Below are positions 19,362 to 29,312 of a DNA stretch of 64,000 nt, piece after piece. A model generated the notes under the pieces. It was not told where the DNA came from and ran no database searches. It saw nothing but the letters and a program-made list of their open reading frames with translations. The first letter of the stretch is position 1. Each line of letters opens with the position of its first letter. The DNA is from Paramacrobiotus metropolitanus. Lineage: Eukaryota > Tardigrada > Eutardigrada > Parachela > Macrobiotidae. A program made the translations under genes and the position numbers. The stretch spans positions 1 through 64,000 of the forward strand of contig NW_026570356.1 of the NCBI RefSeq assembly GCF_019649055.1, in the 5' to 3' direction.

Positions 19362-19542
19362 TACACGAAATCTACCGTCCCGGGTGAGTTAACCGCACGA
19401 TACCCAGAAAAACATAAAAAACGAAACAAATCTTAAGTAATTTAGGAACGAAACAAATCTTAAGTAATTTAGGATTTGTTTCGCTTTTTATGTTTTTCTG
19501 GGTGTCGTGCGGTTAACTCACCCGCGACGGTAGATTTCGTGT
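19362..19542. repeat. Long palindrome with internal 27-bp tandem duplication
   Basis: Arms 19,362-19,432 and 19,473-19,542 (about 70 bp) are inverted copies with only a few mismatches. Between and overlapping them is a perfect 27-bp direct duplication (19,421-19,447 and 19,448-19,474) beginning ACGAAACAAATC. The structure lies just left of the LTR retrotransposon. It may be a fold-back MITE; I saw no clear target duplication. Confidence 0.8.
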
Positions 19543-19613
19543 GATCGATATTTTGACGGTCAACGATGTCTTAGTAACAACACTTGGAAAAGAGATACAT
19601 GATGGTGCATTGG

Positions 19614-20055
19614 TTTCGCAATGTGAGTTCTCTTGTAAGCGCCTCTTGTGTGCTACCTGTACAGGTCAACGATGACCTTTACTTGTTACCTATGTGTTCC
19701 TTATAACGATTAGGCAACGCACCCGTATGAATGTGACCTTTAATCAACAATATCACTATTGCCCACTATAACAATACTAATGTTAAGCTAGCTATGCCAG
19801 GGAAGGCTCGGAGTGGACTGATTTGGTATTGTGGTGGAGGGGGGCTTTATATATCGTCCCGGTCGAGGTGCGCTCGAGGATCGTAGGCGGGGCTGCTGTA
19901 GGGAGGATCCAATGGCGGGGCGCATGACGGCATTATGATGTAATATGCCGTCAGCATGATGTAACATGACCGCGCGGGAATGTGCGCGGCATACCTGCAC
20001 GCGCACTTCCGGTGACTAATGACGGTGTGGTTCGACTGGTGACGATGTCGTCACA
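19614..20055 (-). repeat. 3' LTR of element 2
   Basis: About 440 bp match the right-hand block at 30,564-30,967, except for an extra stretch of roughly 38 bp after GTGCGCTCG. Minus-strand termini are TGTGACGACATCG at the start and ..TTGCGAAA at the end; the right copy ends ..TTGCGACA, so this copy has lost the terminal CA. A TATATAAAG box lies inside (minus strand, about 19,848). A TTGG target duplication (19,610-19,613) matches 30,968-30,971. The polypurine tract abuts it at 20,056. Confidence 0.9.
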
Positions 20056-20070
20056 ATCCTCCTCTTCAGA
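20056..20070 (-). other. Polypurine tract of element 2
   Basis: Read on the minus strand, the run GAAGAGGAGGAT ends exactly where the 3' LTR (TGTGACG) begins. This is the expected position of the plus-strand primer of an LTR retrotransposon and fixes the element's orientation. Confidence 0.8.
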
Positions 20071-20531
20071 ATTCGCTGTCTCTGGCGAATCGAATCCAAT
20101 GGGAACGGGATGAAGGATTAAATTTTAAATAATATCATAAAAATTCAGACAAAAATACAGCATAAAATTAAGAAAAATAAAAACAGTTCAGAAGTTATAG
20201 TGGGCTACCATAAATACGGTTAGTAAATGAATGTCACATGAAGTTTTGCAATAAAACAAACAAGACAACAATAAACAATTATGAACTACAACAATTCCAT
20301 TATGCACCTCCGGTCCGTAATGAGCAATACAGCATATAAATATTAATTTTTTATTTATTTTATTAATACAGAGTATCTGCTAAAAAAAATCATTAAAATT
20401 AAACCATTTTTTGTATTTAAGTCAAATAATTCGAGATCTTTATCGCATTTTAACGGCAAATAGCTTAGAAAACTGCAGAAAAATAATAAAAATATTTCAA
20501 AGCGTTAACTTATCGATGCGATCCGGATGAT

Positions 20532-21326
20532 TTATTGACGGTGTCCGCGAGGATCCGTGTCGATTACATAACGCAACTGATCGTCGTTGCTGGCGCCCTG
20601 TGGGGAATCGACGTAGTCGCGATCCATCTCTTCCTGATCCGGGCTCGAGCTGCGTGGTGAGTCGGCGTGTTGCTGATACTGCTGGATCCGAGCCAAATAT
20701 TCAGGATTGTACAAATGGCGATAATTCTGCAGGATGCCAAGGGGATGCGGAGTTGGTGGTCGCAGCCCAGCCAATGTAGGAGTTATTGTGGCAAATGATG
20801 GAAACATCAAACCAGGCTGTGGCTGGGGGATTTGGGGCAGAAGCTGGAGCTGCAGAATATATCTCGTTGGCTTGGGTTCCGGTTTTCTGGAAAGTTCCAG
20901 GATGAAATCCTTTATTCTCTTTTCGGAGTCTTCACACAGTTTACGGCATGTCGTCACTACTTCCCACAACAGGTCGTTGTCCTGCACCACCGTAGTAATA
21001 ATATCTTTGGTTACCTGGCTCAGTTCGTCCAGTTGCTCCTGTGTGGTTCCCAGTTCGTGTCTCCGTCCCATGAAGGCAACAAATTGTTCAAGATTCACCC
21101 TGACTGCACTGTTGCGGTTGAATTTCAACTTCTTGAATGATTCGATCCTGACGTTTCTTGCTGCTGTTGGTCCAGGAACCTTCTTCAGCTTCATAACCAG
21201 TCTCGGGGGCTGGAACGGGATTTCCGGTGACTGAACGGGAGCATTATGGACTTCCGGTGACTGAACGGGAGCAATACGGGGATAACTTTCTGGAATATCC
21301 ATACTGGGAAGAAGATTTACTGGCAC
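20532..21326 (-). CDS. Accessory ORF downstream of env (element 2 ORF4)
   Basis: The 264-residue ORF lies between env and the 3' LTR, where Ty3/gypsy elements normally carry nothing. The N-terminus has a short internal duplication (APVQSPE twice). The middle, residues about 60-160, is predicted helical (LEQFVAFMGRRHELGTTQEQ). The C-terminus is Pro/Gln-rich and acidic. It has no transmembrane segment, zinc motif or recognised fold. It starts shortly after the env stop and reads clean through its length while pol has several lesions. It may be a regulatory or assembly factor, or a captured host exon. Confidence 0.55.
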   Translation of the reverse strand: MPVNLLPSMDIPESYPRIAPVQSPEVHNAPVQSPEIPFQPPRLVMKLKKVPGPTAARNVRIESFKKLKFNRNSAVRVNLEQFVAFMGRRHELGTTQEQLDELSQVTKDIITTVVQDNDLLWEVVTTCRKLCEDSEKRIKDFILELSRKPEPKPTRYILQLQLLPQIPQPQPGLMFPSFATITPTLAGLRPPTPHPLGILQNYRHLYNPEYLARIQQYQQHADSPRSSSPDQEEMDRDYVDSPQGASNDDQLRYVIDTDPRGHRQ

Positions 21327-21342
21327 TGAAATAACTTCACTG

Positions 21343-23751
21343 TCACTGTACGTGTAAATCGCTAACTGATGATCGCGTTGGATGCTCAGACAACTCCGCG
21401 CCCATTTTTATAGGCTCCGAGCGTGTGAACAGGAGTCGCATTCCTGTTCTTGTACGTGGAATGATTTTTCGCCTTTTTACAAGACTATCGGTCGTGTTGA
21501 TATTATGGTTCTGGGGTTGCTCGGGATTTTCGGGGTCGTTGCCTGAATTCCCTCCGGGGCGAAGAATTTTTGTGAATAATATCCATCGGAGAAGTATAAG
21601 GCCAATGTACGCGGAAAATAATAATAATGCAATTACCAATACTAGGGAAAGAATTTGCTTAACATAAACATCCGTGCCCCATTCGTAAATAAGGGCTTTT
21701 GTCAGGGCCACTGGCCTTGAAAGTCCTGTGAGCAACAAACTTCCCAAATCAGCGGCTCGTGTCGGGCGCGGGGCGTACACGCTTTCTGCGTGGTAATAGT
21801 CCGCTGTGGTATCGATCATAGGGCGAAATCGAGTGTTTATATGCACGTGATAACATGGCGGGTAATGCAAGGCTTTAGCTGCCAAAAGTGGACTTGACTG
21901 GGAAAGTAATTTTAGGTTGATCAAAAAATTGATATCGATTCGGCAGTCCAATGCAGCGACATTATTGGAAATATAGTTTAAATTTTTTGTATCAATTTCG
22001 GAAAAGTAGTTAAGATGTTGAGAAAGAAAATTTTCCTGGAATAATGCAAAGTCCTCCATCGTCGTATTTCTTGACAGTAATTTTTTTCCTTTAAGCGCAT
22101 CTGGTACTTTAATTTTTGGGCTTTTATATGCGCTAACTTTTGGGCCCAGAGATATTTTCAAATTTATATTTCCGATAACTTCAAAAATTGAATTTTCGGG
22201 TTCACCGCACAGTTTTGCCGGCTTTCCGATAAAGAAATCAAGCTGGTGAATATCATCACGAAGGCGAGTTATTCCGTCTTCCAACACCGGTTCTCCATAA
22301 CCATGGTGGCTCCTTATTTTCTTGCATTCTTTTTGGACAGGTTGAGAATTCTTCCAAACGCAAGTCACGGAATTCATGATAGTAACCTCCTGACTTTTAT
22401 TTGCTGCAACTGTCACCGTCTGAGACTCGACTGGGCAGTTTTCACATTTTTGGTTAAGGGTAATCTCTTCCAGGACGCAGTTGACTGAGTCATAGGTTAG
22501 CTCTTGTAACCATTTGGATTTACCTTCCGGTTCGCCGTTGTAGATATAAAAATCGTTTTCCTTCGCCATTTCATTTCCGTTACATTTTTTCGAATTTACC
22601 ATGTACCAGCATTCATCTACTGACACGGGTTTTGTGAAGACTGATTTAACCGTGTCAGTTCCTCCAAAAAAGAATGAGGAAATGACTGTTCGTTTAATCA
22701 GCTGTTTACAGCTAAACGCTTTAAAAGAAAACTGGGGAAATTCCTCCTCATGTAGCGTATAGGTCCGGAATTTGGGAGTTTTATAACGGTATGGATTCGC
22801 GCATACAGAAAAGTTTTTTAGCGAAATGATCCCTACAAATTCGCGCTTAGAACATTCACAAACGTTAAATTCCTGGGCGTGTGCGAATTTTAGTCCGCCG
22901 AGGAATAGGAGAACAAGAAATAATAATCCAAAAATATAGTTCGGAGACCTGAAAGTCGTTTGGGATTTTGCTTTCTCTTCTTTCCGCGCGTCACGGAACC
23001 GGCGCAGTAAGCATTCGGTATCCTTCTTTAAGGTTGAACATGTTCGCTGTAAATCGATAAGGGCAGATTCCATTTTTCTCGAGGCGAAATGATTTCTCAA
23101 TAACTGAATTTCCTCCTCCAATTTAAGAATTTTTTCCAAATCTTCGTTGGACTGGTTCCAGAACCGATTCAGTAAAATTGCGTCATGTTTTCTTTTTTCT
23201 TTGCATTTTTCGCTGAGGCATTGTTTTGCGTTCAGAAGCTCTTGTCCATGCTCGTTTAAAAGATTTTCCAGCTTGAAAGGATCTTGTGGGTTATTACCAC
23301 ATTCGTCTCGGTACTGATCCATTTTTGTAGTATTGACGTATCCAAATCTCTCTGGCTTTTTTACTGTTCTCTTTGGTCGGAGTTCTGGTGCCTGTTTGGT
23401 AGTTTCTGGTTCGGTAATGGAATCGTCATCAGAGTCCGAAATAGTGAATTTGACTTCTTTGTTACGAGACAAGTGTTCTTCTTCTGTATTTTCTTTATTT
23501 TGAACAGCCTTTTTTAATTTGCCATATTTATTTTTACGGTGTTCCCCTTCCCAACTGCTTTCTTTTTTTCTATTATTTTTTCCATTTTCTTCGTTACTTC
23601 TTGGGACAAACTTTTTTAAGCGAGAAACGTGAACGGTATCTTCTTTTTCTTTTCCGAAGCATGCTTTTACTTTAAAATTTATATTAGATAATTTTTCTAC
23701 AATCACAAAAGGTCCGAAAAAACGATGGTTTAGTTTATAAGTCGTCTTCAT
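21343..23751 (-). CDS. env: Integrase C-terminal domain fused in frame to envelope-like protein (element 2)
   Basis: This single 802-residue frame starts with the integrase GPY/F module (HRFFGPF.., VHVSRLKKF) and a typical pol tail (RPKRTVKKPERFG, about 125-137). A coiled-coil-like helical region follows (about 155-260). Then comes a hydrophobic leader (about 271-292), a Cys-rich ectodomain with several N-glycosylation sequons, a membrane-spanning segment (about 700-722) and a 76-residue tail. Envelope expression would need splicing or internal initiation, because no stop separates pol from env. The ectodomain has paired Cys motifs (CEC, ENCPVES), but I cannot assign it to a named viral glycoprotein class. 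The integrase N-terminal and core parts lie to the right of a nested MITE. Confidence 0.75.
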   Translation of the reverse strand: MKTTYKLNHRFFGPFVIVEKLSNINFKVKACFGKEKEDTVHVSRLKKFVPRSNEENGKNNRKKESSWEGEHRKNKYGKLKKAVQNKENTEEEHLSRNKEVKFTISDSDDDSITEPETTKQAPELRPKRTVKKPERFGYVNTTKMDQYRDECGNNPQDPFKLENLLNEHGQELLNAKQCLSEKCKEKRKHDAILLNRFWNQSNEDLEKILKLEEEIQLLRNHFASRKMESALIDLQRTCSTLKKDTECLLRRFRDARKEEKAKSQTTFRSPNYIFGLLFLVLLFLGGLKFAHAQEFNVCECSKREFVGIISLKNFSVCANPYRYKTPKFRTYTLHEEEFPQFSFKAFSCKQLIKRTVISSFFFGGTDTVKSVFTKPVSVDECWYMVNSKKCNGNEMAKENDFYIYNGEPEGKSKWLQELTYDSVNCVLEEITLNQKCENCPVESQTVTVAANKSQEVTIMNSVTCVWKNSQPVQKECKKIRSHHGYGEPVLEDGITRLRDDIHQLDFFIGKPAKLCGEPENSIFEVIGNINLKISLGPKVSAYKSPKIKVPDALKGKKLLSRNTTMEDFALFQENFLSQHLNYFSEIDTKNLNYISNNVAALDCRIDINFLINLKLLSQSSPLLAAKALHYPPCYHVHINTRFRPMIDTTADYYHAESVYAPRPTRAADLGSLLLTGLSRPVALTKALIYEWGTDVYVKQILSLVLVIALLLFSAYIGLILLRWILFTKILRPGGNSGNDPENPEQPQNHNINTTDSLVKRRKIIPRTRTGMRLLFTRSEPIKMGAELSEHPTRSSVSDLHVQ

Positions 23752-23781
23752 TTTTCTATGAGGGTTGTAAACCAGGACTAA

Positions 23782-24804
23782 GAGGGAGTTTATAGCGGTT
23801 GCTACAACTTTGTGGCTACGTGCTATCCCCTCCCACGATGCACAAATGCTAGTCTGTTCGCATAAACTCGTCGCCAGCTTGCTACCCTTCTAGCTGATAG
23901 CTAGAAAGTAGCCAGTTCACAGCGGCTTGCTACGACTAGACGGCACCCGCCCGGTGTGACCGTAGAAGGCAACCGCCCACAGTAACGGCAGGTAGCAACA
24001 GCAGCGCCCGCCCACCGCTACGGCAGCGGACAACCTCTTACGGTGGCGGGTTACTTGACTATGGCAAGCCGATATTAGGCTTATGGCAAGCCGACATTAG
24101 GTATATGGCAAGCCGACATTAATTACATTATGGCAAGCCGATATCAGGCGTACTCGTAATATTGCTATCTTCTGGAAATTATTTTAATCCGCTTTTAACT
24201 TTTTAATTTATTTTACATGTGAAACATTTTTTCTTTATTTGATTTGTTTCAAGATTTCATCTTCAAAATCTAAATTGAAATCTTTGAAAATTTTAATTTT
24301 AAAATTTCAAGTTTAGTTGTAAGTTGAAATTTTAAAAAAAATTTAAGTTAATACTTGAACTTGAATTTTGAAAAAAATACAGTTTAACTTTCAAATTTTA
24401 TTTAAAAGTTTAAAAAGTTCAATTTTAAATTTAAAAAGTTTCATTACATGGTCGTGTTTGTTAAGTCGAACTTGGTTTCAGACTTTTTAATGGTTATTGT
24501 GTACTGTATCGAATTTTTCCGCATTATCTGCGAAGTTGGTATATGGATTAGCAACCTCAAGAGGTTACTACATGGCTTAACCATTGTCCTTTCGAGCTAG
24601 CAATCTAGTCACGACTACCAATAGCATCGTCTGTTTATGCAGACATTTGCGCTACATAGTCGGTGCTACATAGCCAGCTATGTAGCAGTAGTCAGCCAGC
24701 ATAAACTCATTTTGTGGAACTACTTGCTACCAAAACGGCTACGGGAGACCACGCCTCCGAAAATGGTAGCAAGTAGCAAGTAGTCAGGTCCGATAAACTG
24801 CCTC
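23782..24804. mobile_element. Nested 1,023-bp MITE inside integrase (PIF/Harbinger-like)
   Basis: The ends are imperfect terminal inverted repeats GAGGGAGTTTAT and GAGGCAGTTTAT, flanked by TAA on both sides (23,779-23,781 and 24,805-24,807), i.e. a TTA duplication on the other strand. Removing the insert plus one TTA makes the integrase frame continuous, so the boundaries are firm. The interior has no ORF. It holds GTAGC/GCTAC-rich subterminal sequence, four copies of a roughly 22-bp unit starting TATGGCAAGCCGA (24,060-24,150), and an AT-rich block at 24,170-24,530. A 3-bp TWA duplication is the hallmark of PIF/Harbinger elements. No transposase is present, so class assignment rests on the duplication. 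Confidence 0.82.
24060..24150 (+). repeat. Tandem repeat within MITE, 4 units of about 22 bp
   Basis: Four units begin TATGGCAAGCCGA and continue YATTAGG or a variant. The array is internal to the nested MITE and has no visible coding role. Confidence 0.85.
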
Positions 24805-26519
24805 TAAATCTCCAACGTTGAATTTATTATTTTTTCTTGTACTGTTATAGTATAACGCATCTTTTATCCCGGCATCTTCTGACCTTGCTCTAGCTAATTC
24901 TCTGGCGGTGGTTAAGGCTTTTTCTAAATATATCACATAGTCTTCTACTGCAAATTCTTCATCTGGCATTTTTGACACAAGACCCGCGTCGCTACGCAAG
25001 GTAGCTGTGCGCCCATATATCAAAAAATAGGGCGTATATTTGGTTGTTATTTGAGGAGAAATATTAGTAGCGAAAACAACCATAGGTAAAGTGACATCCC
25101 AATCTTTTTGGTGCGTAGAACAATACATTGCCAATGCAGACACCACTGTCCTGTTAACGTGTTCAACAAGACCCTGTGACTGGGGTGGTAGCTTGTTGAT
25201 CTATGATGAGTAGTTCCAGTTAAAAATAAAATATTTTCGAATAAGGCATTACAGAACGCAGTGCCTCTATCAGTGCCGAGGAATCTCGGCGCGCCATACC
25301 TACAAACAATATTTTCCACAAAGAATTTTGCTGTTTCCTCAGCGGTTTCGGGAGCGACCGCTTTGGCCTCTACGAATTTTGTGACTTGCTCAGTTGCCAC
25401 AATTAAATATTTTTTTCCATTTTTTGATTTCTTGAAAGGTCCGACATGATCAATTTGCCATCTTTCACATAATTTATAAATAGGAATCGACTGCAACAAC
25501 CCATACGGTTTACCTACCTTTTTCTTATAAGTTAAACAATCCCTACAAGAATCGACATAATTTTTAACATCATCGGCGTAACGTGGCCAATAGTAACGTT
25601 GGCGAATTTTTTCCCACGTTCGTAGAAATCCTTGATGAGCTCCCGAAATCGGCGAATCATGGATTTCGTATAGTACATCATTTTTAATTTTTTCAGTAAT
25701 AACTAACTGCATAAAAACGCCTTCCTCAGGGTGAGCACGAAATCTGTACAAAATTTCGTTTCTTAAAATAAAGTTCTTGTTATCATTTTTGACTTCGTTA
25801 ATTTGATTCAAAATTTTCTGGCAAAATTTATCCTCCGACTGTAATTGCCTTAAATCGCAGTTTTCGAGTTTAAAAACAGGCATTTCTGGGATATTTGTAT
25901 CTAATCCATCTTCGGCAGCCCCTACTGGGTTGCGGCTTAAGGCTTCGGGAAATTGATGTAACCTTCCAGGTTTATGTTTAATTTCAAAATTAAAACAAGA
26001 CAATTTAATAGCCCACCGGCACAAACGGCCGGTTGGTTCCTTCATATTTATTAAATACTGAAGGGCCTGATGGTCAGTTATAACTTTAAATTTAACACCT
26101 ATAAGATAATGCTTAAATTTAACCACTGCCCACACGACACATAAACATTCCAATTCGGATATCGTGTAACGGGTCTCTACGTCCGAAAGTTTTCTGGAGA
26201 TAAACTCGACAGCTTTCTCCTTTCCGTCAACTATTTGAATTAAAACAGCACCTAAACCAACGTTCGACGCGTCGCAGTAGAGTTCTATAGGGAGATCGGG
26301 CTCAAAATGCTTCAATAAAATATTTTCGCAAATTTTTTGTTTCAGAAGCCTGAAAGAGTTCTCGCATTTTTCGGTCCATATGAATTTTTTATTTAATTTT
26401 ACTAAATTAGTTAAGGGGTAGGCTATGCCTGAGTAATTTTTAACATAGCTCCGCCAATATCCTGTTCCGCCCAGGAACGATTGAATTTGTTTAACACTGA
26501 CTGGCGTAGGCCAGTTCAT
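24805..26519 (-). pseudogene. pol: RNase H and integrase of element 2, frameshifted
   Basis: 26,519-25,047 carries the RT connection, RNase H (ELYCDASNVGLGAVL, FISRKLSDVETRYTISELE, TDHQALQYL, PEALSRNP) and the integrase His-Cys zinc finger (IHDSPISGAHQGF, CRDCLTYKK). It continues into the catalytic core WQIDHVGPF and GTDRGTAFCN. A one-base shift near 25,190 moves the reading to 25,146-24,784, which holds the third acidic residue and the following helices. The frame is then interrupted by the MITE at 24,804. The C-terminal module continues at 23,778 and below. The lesions show that this copy is no longer autonomous. The integrase type is standard Ty3/gypsy. Confidence 0.88.
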
Positions 26520-26649
26520 AAGAGCTGACGTTTTTTCAGGGTTCGGCCGACGGCCTTTCTCGATTATTATATGTCCTAAAAATTTTACTTGTTTTTCGAA
26601 AAAGACACATTTATTTAGATTTAAAGTTAAACCTGCTGTTTTAATGCGG

Positions 26650-27839
26650 TCAAAAATTTTGCCTACCTAAAGTTTCCTGAAAGGTTTTCCCAAAAACCAA
26701 AATATCGTCCACATAATTTATACAGCTTTTCCACTTGAGATTAGCTAAAACAACATCCATTAATATTTGAAATGTTGCGGGGCTGTTACAGAGCCCTTGT
26801 GCAGCTCTTTCGTATTGATATAATCCTACTGCCGTAATGAAGGCGGTTTTTTCCCTGCTTTTACGTTCTAAAGGGATCTGCCAGAAGGCACCAGTCATGT
26901 CTAAGGTTGCATAAAACCTTGCACCGCTTAAAAGGTCAAGGCAAGAATTAATATTGGGCAAGGGGTGAACATCCTTTTTCGTGATTTTATTCAATAATCG
27001 ATAATCGTTTACTGGCCTAAAACTTTCGCCTTTAGGAATTAGCAATAAAGGGCTACTCCAACTGGAGTAGGAAGGTTCAATGATGTCTAAAGCTAGAAGC
27101 TTATTAATTTCTTCCTCCATTATACGTTGCTCTTTAATTGACGTTCGGTAAGGCGGAACATGAATTGGTTTCGCGTCACCAGTGTCAATGACATGTTCGG
27201 TTAGTGACGTACATCCAATTCTTTCTCCTTTTTTCGGAAAAATATTTTTATATTTATTTATAACACTAATAAGGCTCAGTTTCTGCGCTGCTGTAATAGT
27301 GCTGCCGATATCAAGCGTCTCATAATCAATAATATTCTCTGAAAATGGAGAAATAACGTTCTCGATTTTAGACTGATTAATGAATTCTTCAACAAGTTCG
27401 CAAAAAGTTTTTATTTTATTATCGGTCTGACAGGAATCTCCTACCTCTTCCAAGTTGAAAACATTTTGCATTAACCATCCATTATCAGAATTTTTAAAGG
27501 TTTGTTTTGCTGAATTTTTGACATGATTTATTTTCTTATAAGAATTTTTCATTTCATTTTTGAAAATAATATGTTCACTTTTCCCTATACAGGATCGACA
27601 AGGACCTTTTTCCATAAAGTAAAGTCGATGCGTTCTGTAGTCTATGATTATTTTAGCTGCATCCAAAAAGTCATTTCCTAAGAGTATTAGCTCATCTAAA
27701 TTCGGATTATCTATAACTGCGCAATGGACTTTAATAGTTCGCCCTGCAAGACCTACGTCCAATGTTATTCCATTGACAGGGCTTTTCACATGATCAAAAA
27801 ACCTTATAGGGAGACCTTTCCATTCTTCGGACTGTATTT
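26650..27839 (-). CDS. pol: Protease C-half and reverse transcriptase of element 2
   Basis: The 379-residue frame starts within the retropepsin, which continues from the Gag frame and includes LILLGNDFLDAA. After a spacer it encodes RT, with PIHVPPYRTS, SPLLLIPKG, RPVNDYRLLN, DMTGAFWQIPL, QGLCNSPATFQ and the catalytic YVDD near residue 365. It is in the -1 frame relative to Gag, with the switch near 27,850-27,830 in an A/T-rich stretch. The switch lies inside the protease, which is unusual for programmed frameshifting, so a one-base indel is equally likely. Another shift near 26,665 separates it from RNase H. Confidence 0.88.
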
Positions 27840-29312
27840 TTACAATTTTAATAATTTAGAATTAACGATAGAAGGTCCAGCTCCAGTATCGATGCAGGCC
27901 TGGTAAGTGTCCCCTAAGATAGAAACCTCGGTAGTCATACAGGTTTTCGGAGTGTATTTACAGGCGTCATATCCAACATTTAACGTTGGTAAAACGTTAA
28001 CTGGTGTCTCCTGGTGATCGGAAAAGGGGCAATCGTCGAGTTCAATCAGGTTTACATTTTGATTTTGCCCGGGCATAACTGGAAAGCGCGGCTGGGGCGT
28101 TGAGCGATTCTCGCGACAGTTAATTTGGTAATGGCCACGCCGGCCACAGTTAAAACATACCGGCCTTCCATCGCCTGTTCTTGAATGCATTTGACGATTG
28201 CCAAAAAACCTCCTACCGCGACCGCGGTAATCAGGATTTCGATTTCTCCATTGCCCTTGAGTGGGGCGGGTATTTGTGTCTCTGTCTCGCCAAGCGGAAT
28301 TATTTTGCCGATAATTTTCATTATTCCATCGACTACCGTTCATTGGTCTTTGGAAATTATTGCGTCTGCCATTATATTCCTGTGGTCTACTAAATCTTCC
28401 TGGATTAAATTTAAAATTGAGAACTGTATCAAGCTTGTCCACAAGAGCATCAATTTTTTCCATTTTTTCATCTACGGGTTTCTTCCGGTTTTCCTGACCG
28501 AATGGTAAGTTAAAGGTCACTGTACTTTTCTTATCTTTAGCATTTCGGTCTTTGTTAGGATAGAGCTCTTCAGCAACCTCTAATGTATCCTGTGGAGTCT
28601 TTTTACCCATAATCCTTAATTGAGTTGCTGTTTGTTTATCTTTCATACCTTTTAAAATAAAGTATCCTATTTCTGTTTGTGTCATATTGGCATCAGCGTG
28701 CTTGCATAAATCTAGTATTGAAAAATAGTAGGTTCTAAAATCTTCATCGTTTTCTTGTTGCCTTGATATTAGCATGTCAATGGCCTGTTCAGGTGTTGCA
28801 GCCTTTCCGAATGTTTTTAGGGATTCTGTTTCTATCGTGTCCCAATCTGCGGCAGCATTAGCTGGGCGATTTTTAATCCATTTTCGCGCTGTTCGGGAAA
28901 GAACCTCAGGGAACCTTCTTGCCTTTGTTGCATCATCCCATGCGTAAGATTCTGCACAGCGCAGGTAAGATTCCAACCACGTTTCCGCGTCCTCATGTGA
29001 GGCTGCAGAGAACGGAGGGGGCAGTTTGATCTTTGGACCCTCCGCCATTCTTTCCTCGTTCACTTGTTCTTGATATTCTTCTTCAAGTCTTTCTTCTAGA
29101 ATCTCCACGTCTGCTGCTTCTGCGCTTGCTTGTTCTAAGGTTTTGTCTTCTTCGGGATTTTGTTGAGCGTCTCCTGTGACCTCTACCTGTACCTCCGGTG
29201 GTACCTCTACCCCTTCTCTGGCTTCAGTTTCACTTAGTGGTTCCTCGTATGCGTCTTCTATAAATGCAGTGTTATGATTCAGGTCTTCTTCCTCTTCTTG
29301 AATCTCGTCCAC
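27840..29312 (-). CDS. gag: Gag of element 2 with zinc knuckle and protease start
   Basis: The 490-residue ORF begins with an acidic Glu-rich N-terminus (residues 1-90). It continues into a retrotransposon gag domain (about 95-260: PPPFSAASHEDAETWLESYL, WIKNRPANAAADW, RTYYFSILDLCKHAD). An Arg/Asn-rich basic region and one CX2CX4HX4C knuckle (CFNCGRRGHYQINC) follow, then the retropepsin active site (CIDTGAGPS) in the last 20 residues. The product would form the capsid and bind the RNA genome. There is an internal Met, but the chosen first Met keeps the whole acidic part. No stop interrupts it, unlike pol. Confidence 0.88.
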   Translation of the reverse strand: MDEIQEEEEDLNHNTAFIEDAYEEPLSETEAREGVEVPPEVQVEVTGDAQQNPEEDKTLEQASAEAADVEILEERLEEEYQEQVNEERMAEGPKIKLPPPFSAASHEDAETWLESYLRCAESYAWDDATKARRFPEVLSRTARKWIKNRPANAAADWDTIETESLKTFGKAATPEQAIDMLISRQQENDEDFRTYYFSILDLCKHADANMTQTEIGYFILKGMKDKQTATQLRIMGKKTPQDTLEVAEELYPNKDRNAKDKKSTVTFNLPFGQENRKKPVDEKMEKIDALVDKLDTVLNFKFNPGRFSRPQEYNGRRNNFQRPMNGSRWNNENYRQNNSAWRDRDTNTRPTQGQWRNRNPDYRGRGRRFFGNRQMHSRTGDGRPVCFNCGRRGHYQINCRENRSTPQPRFPVMPGQNQNVNLIELDDCPFSDHQETPVNVLPTLNVGYDACKYTPKTCMTTEVSILGDTYQACIDTGAGPSIVNSKLLKL

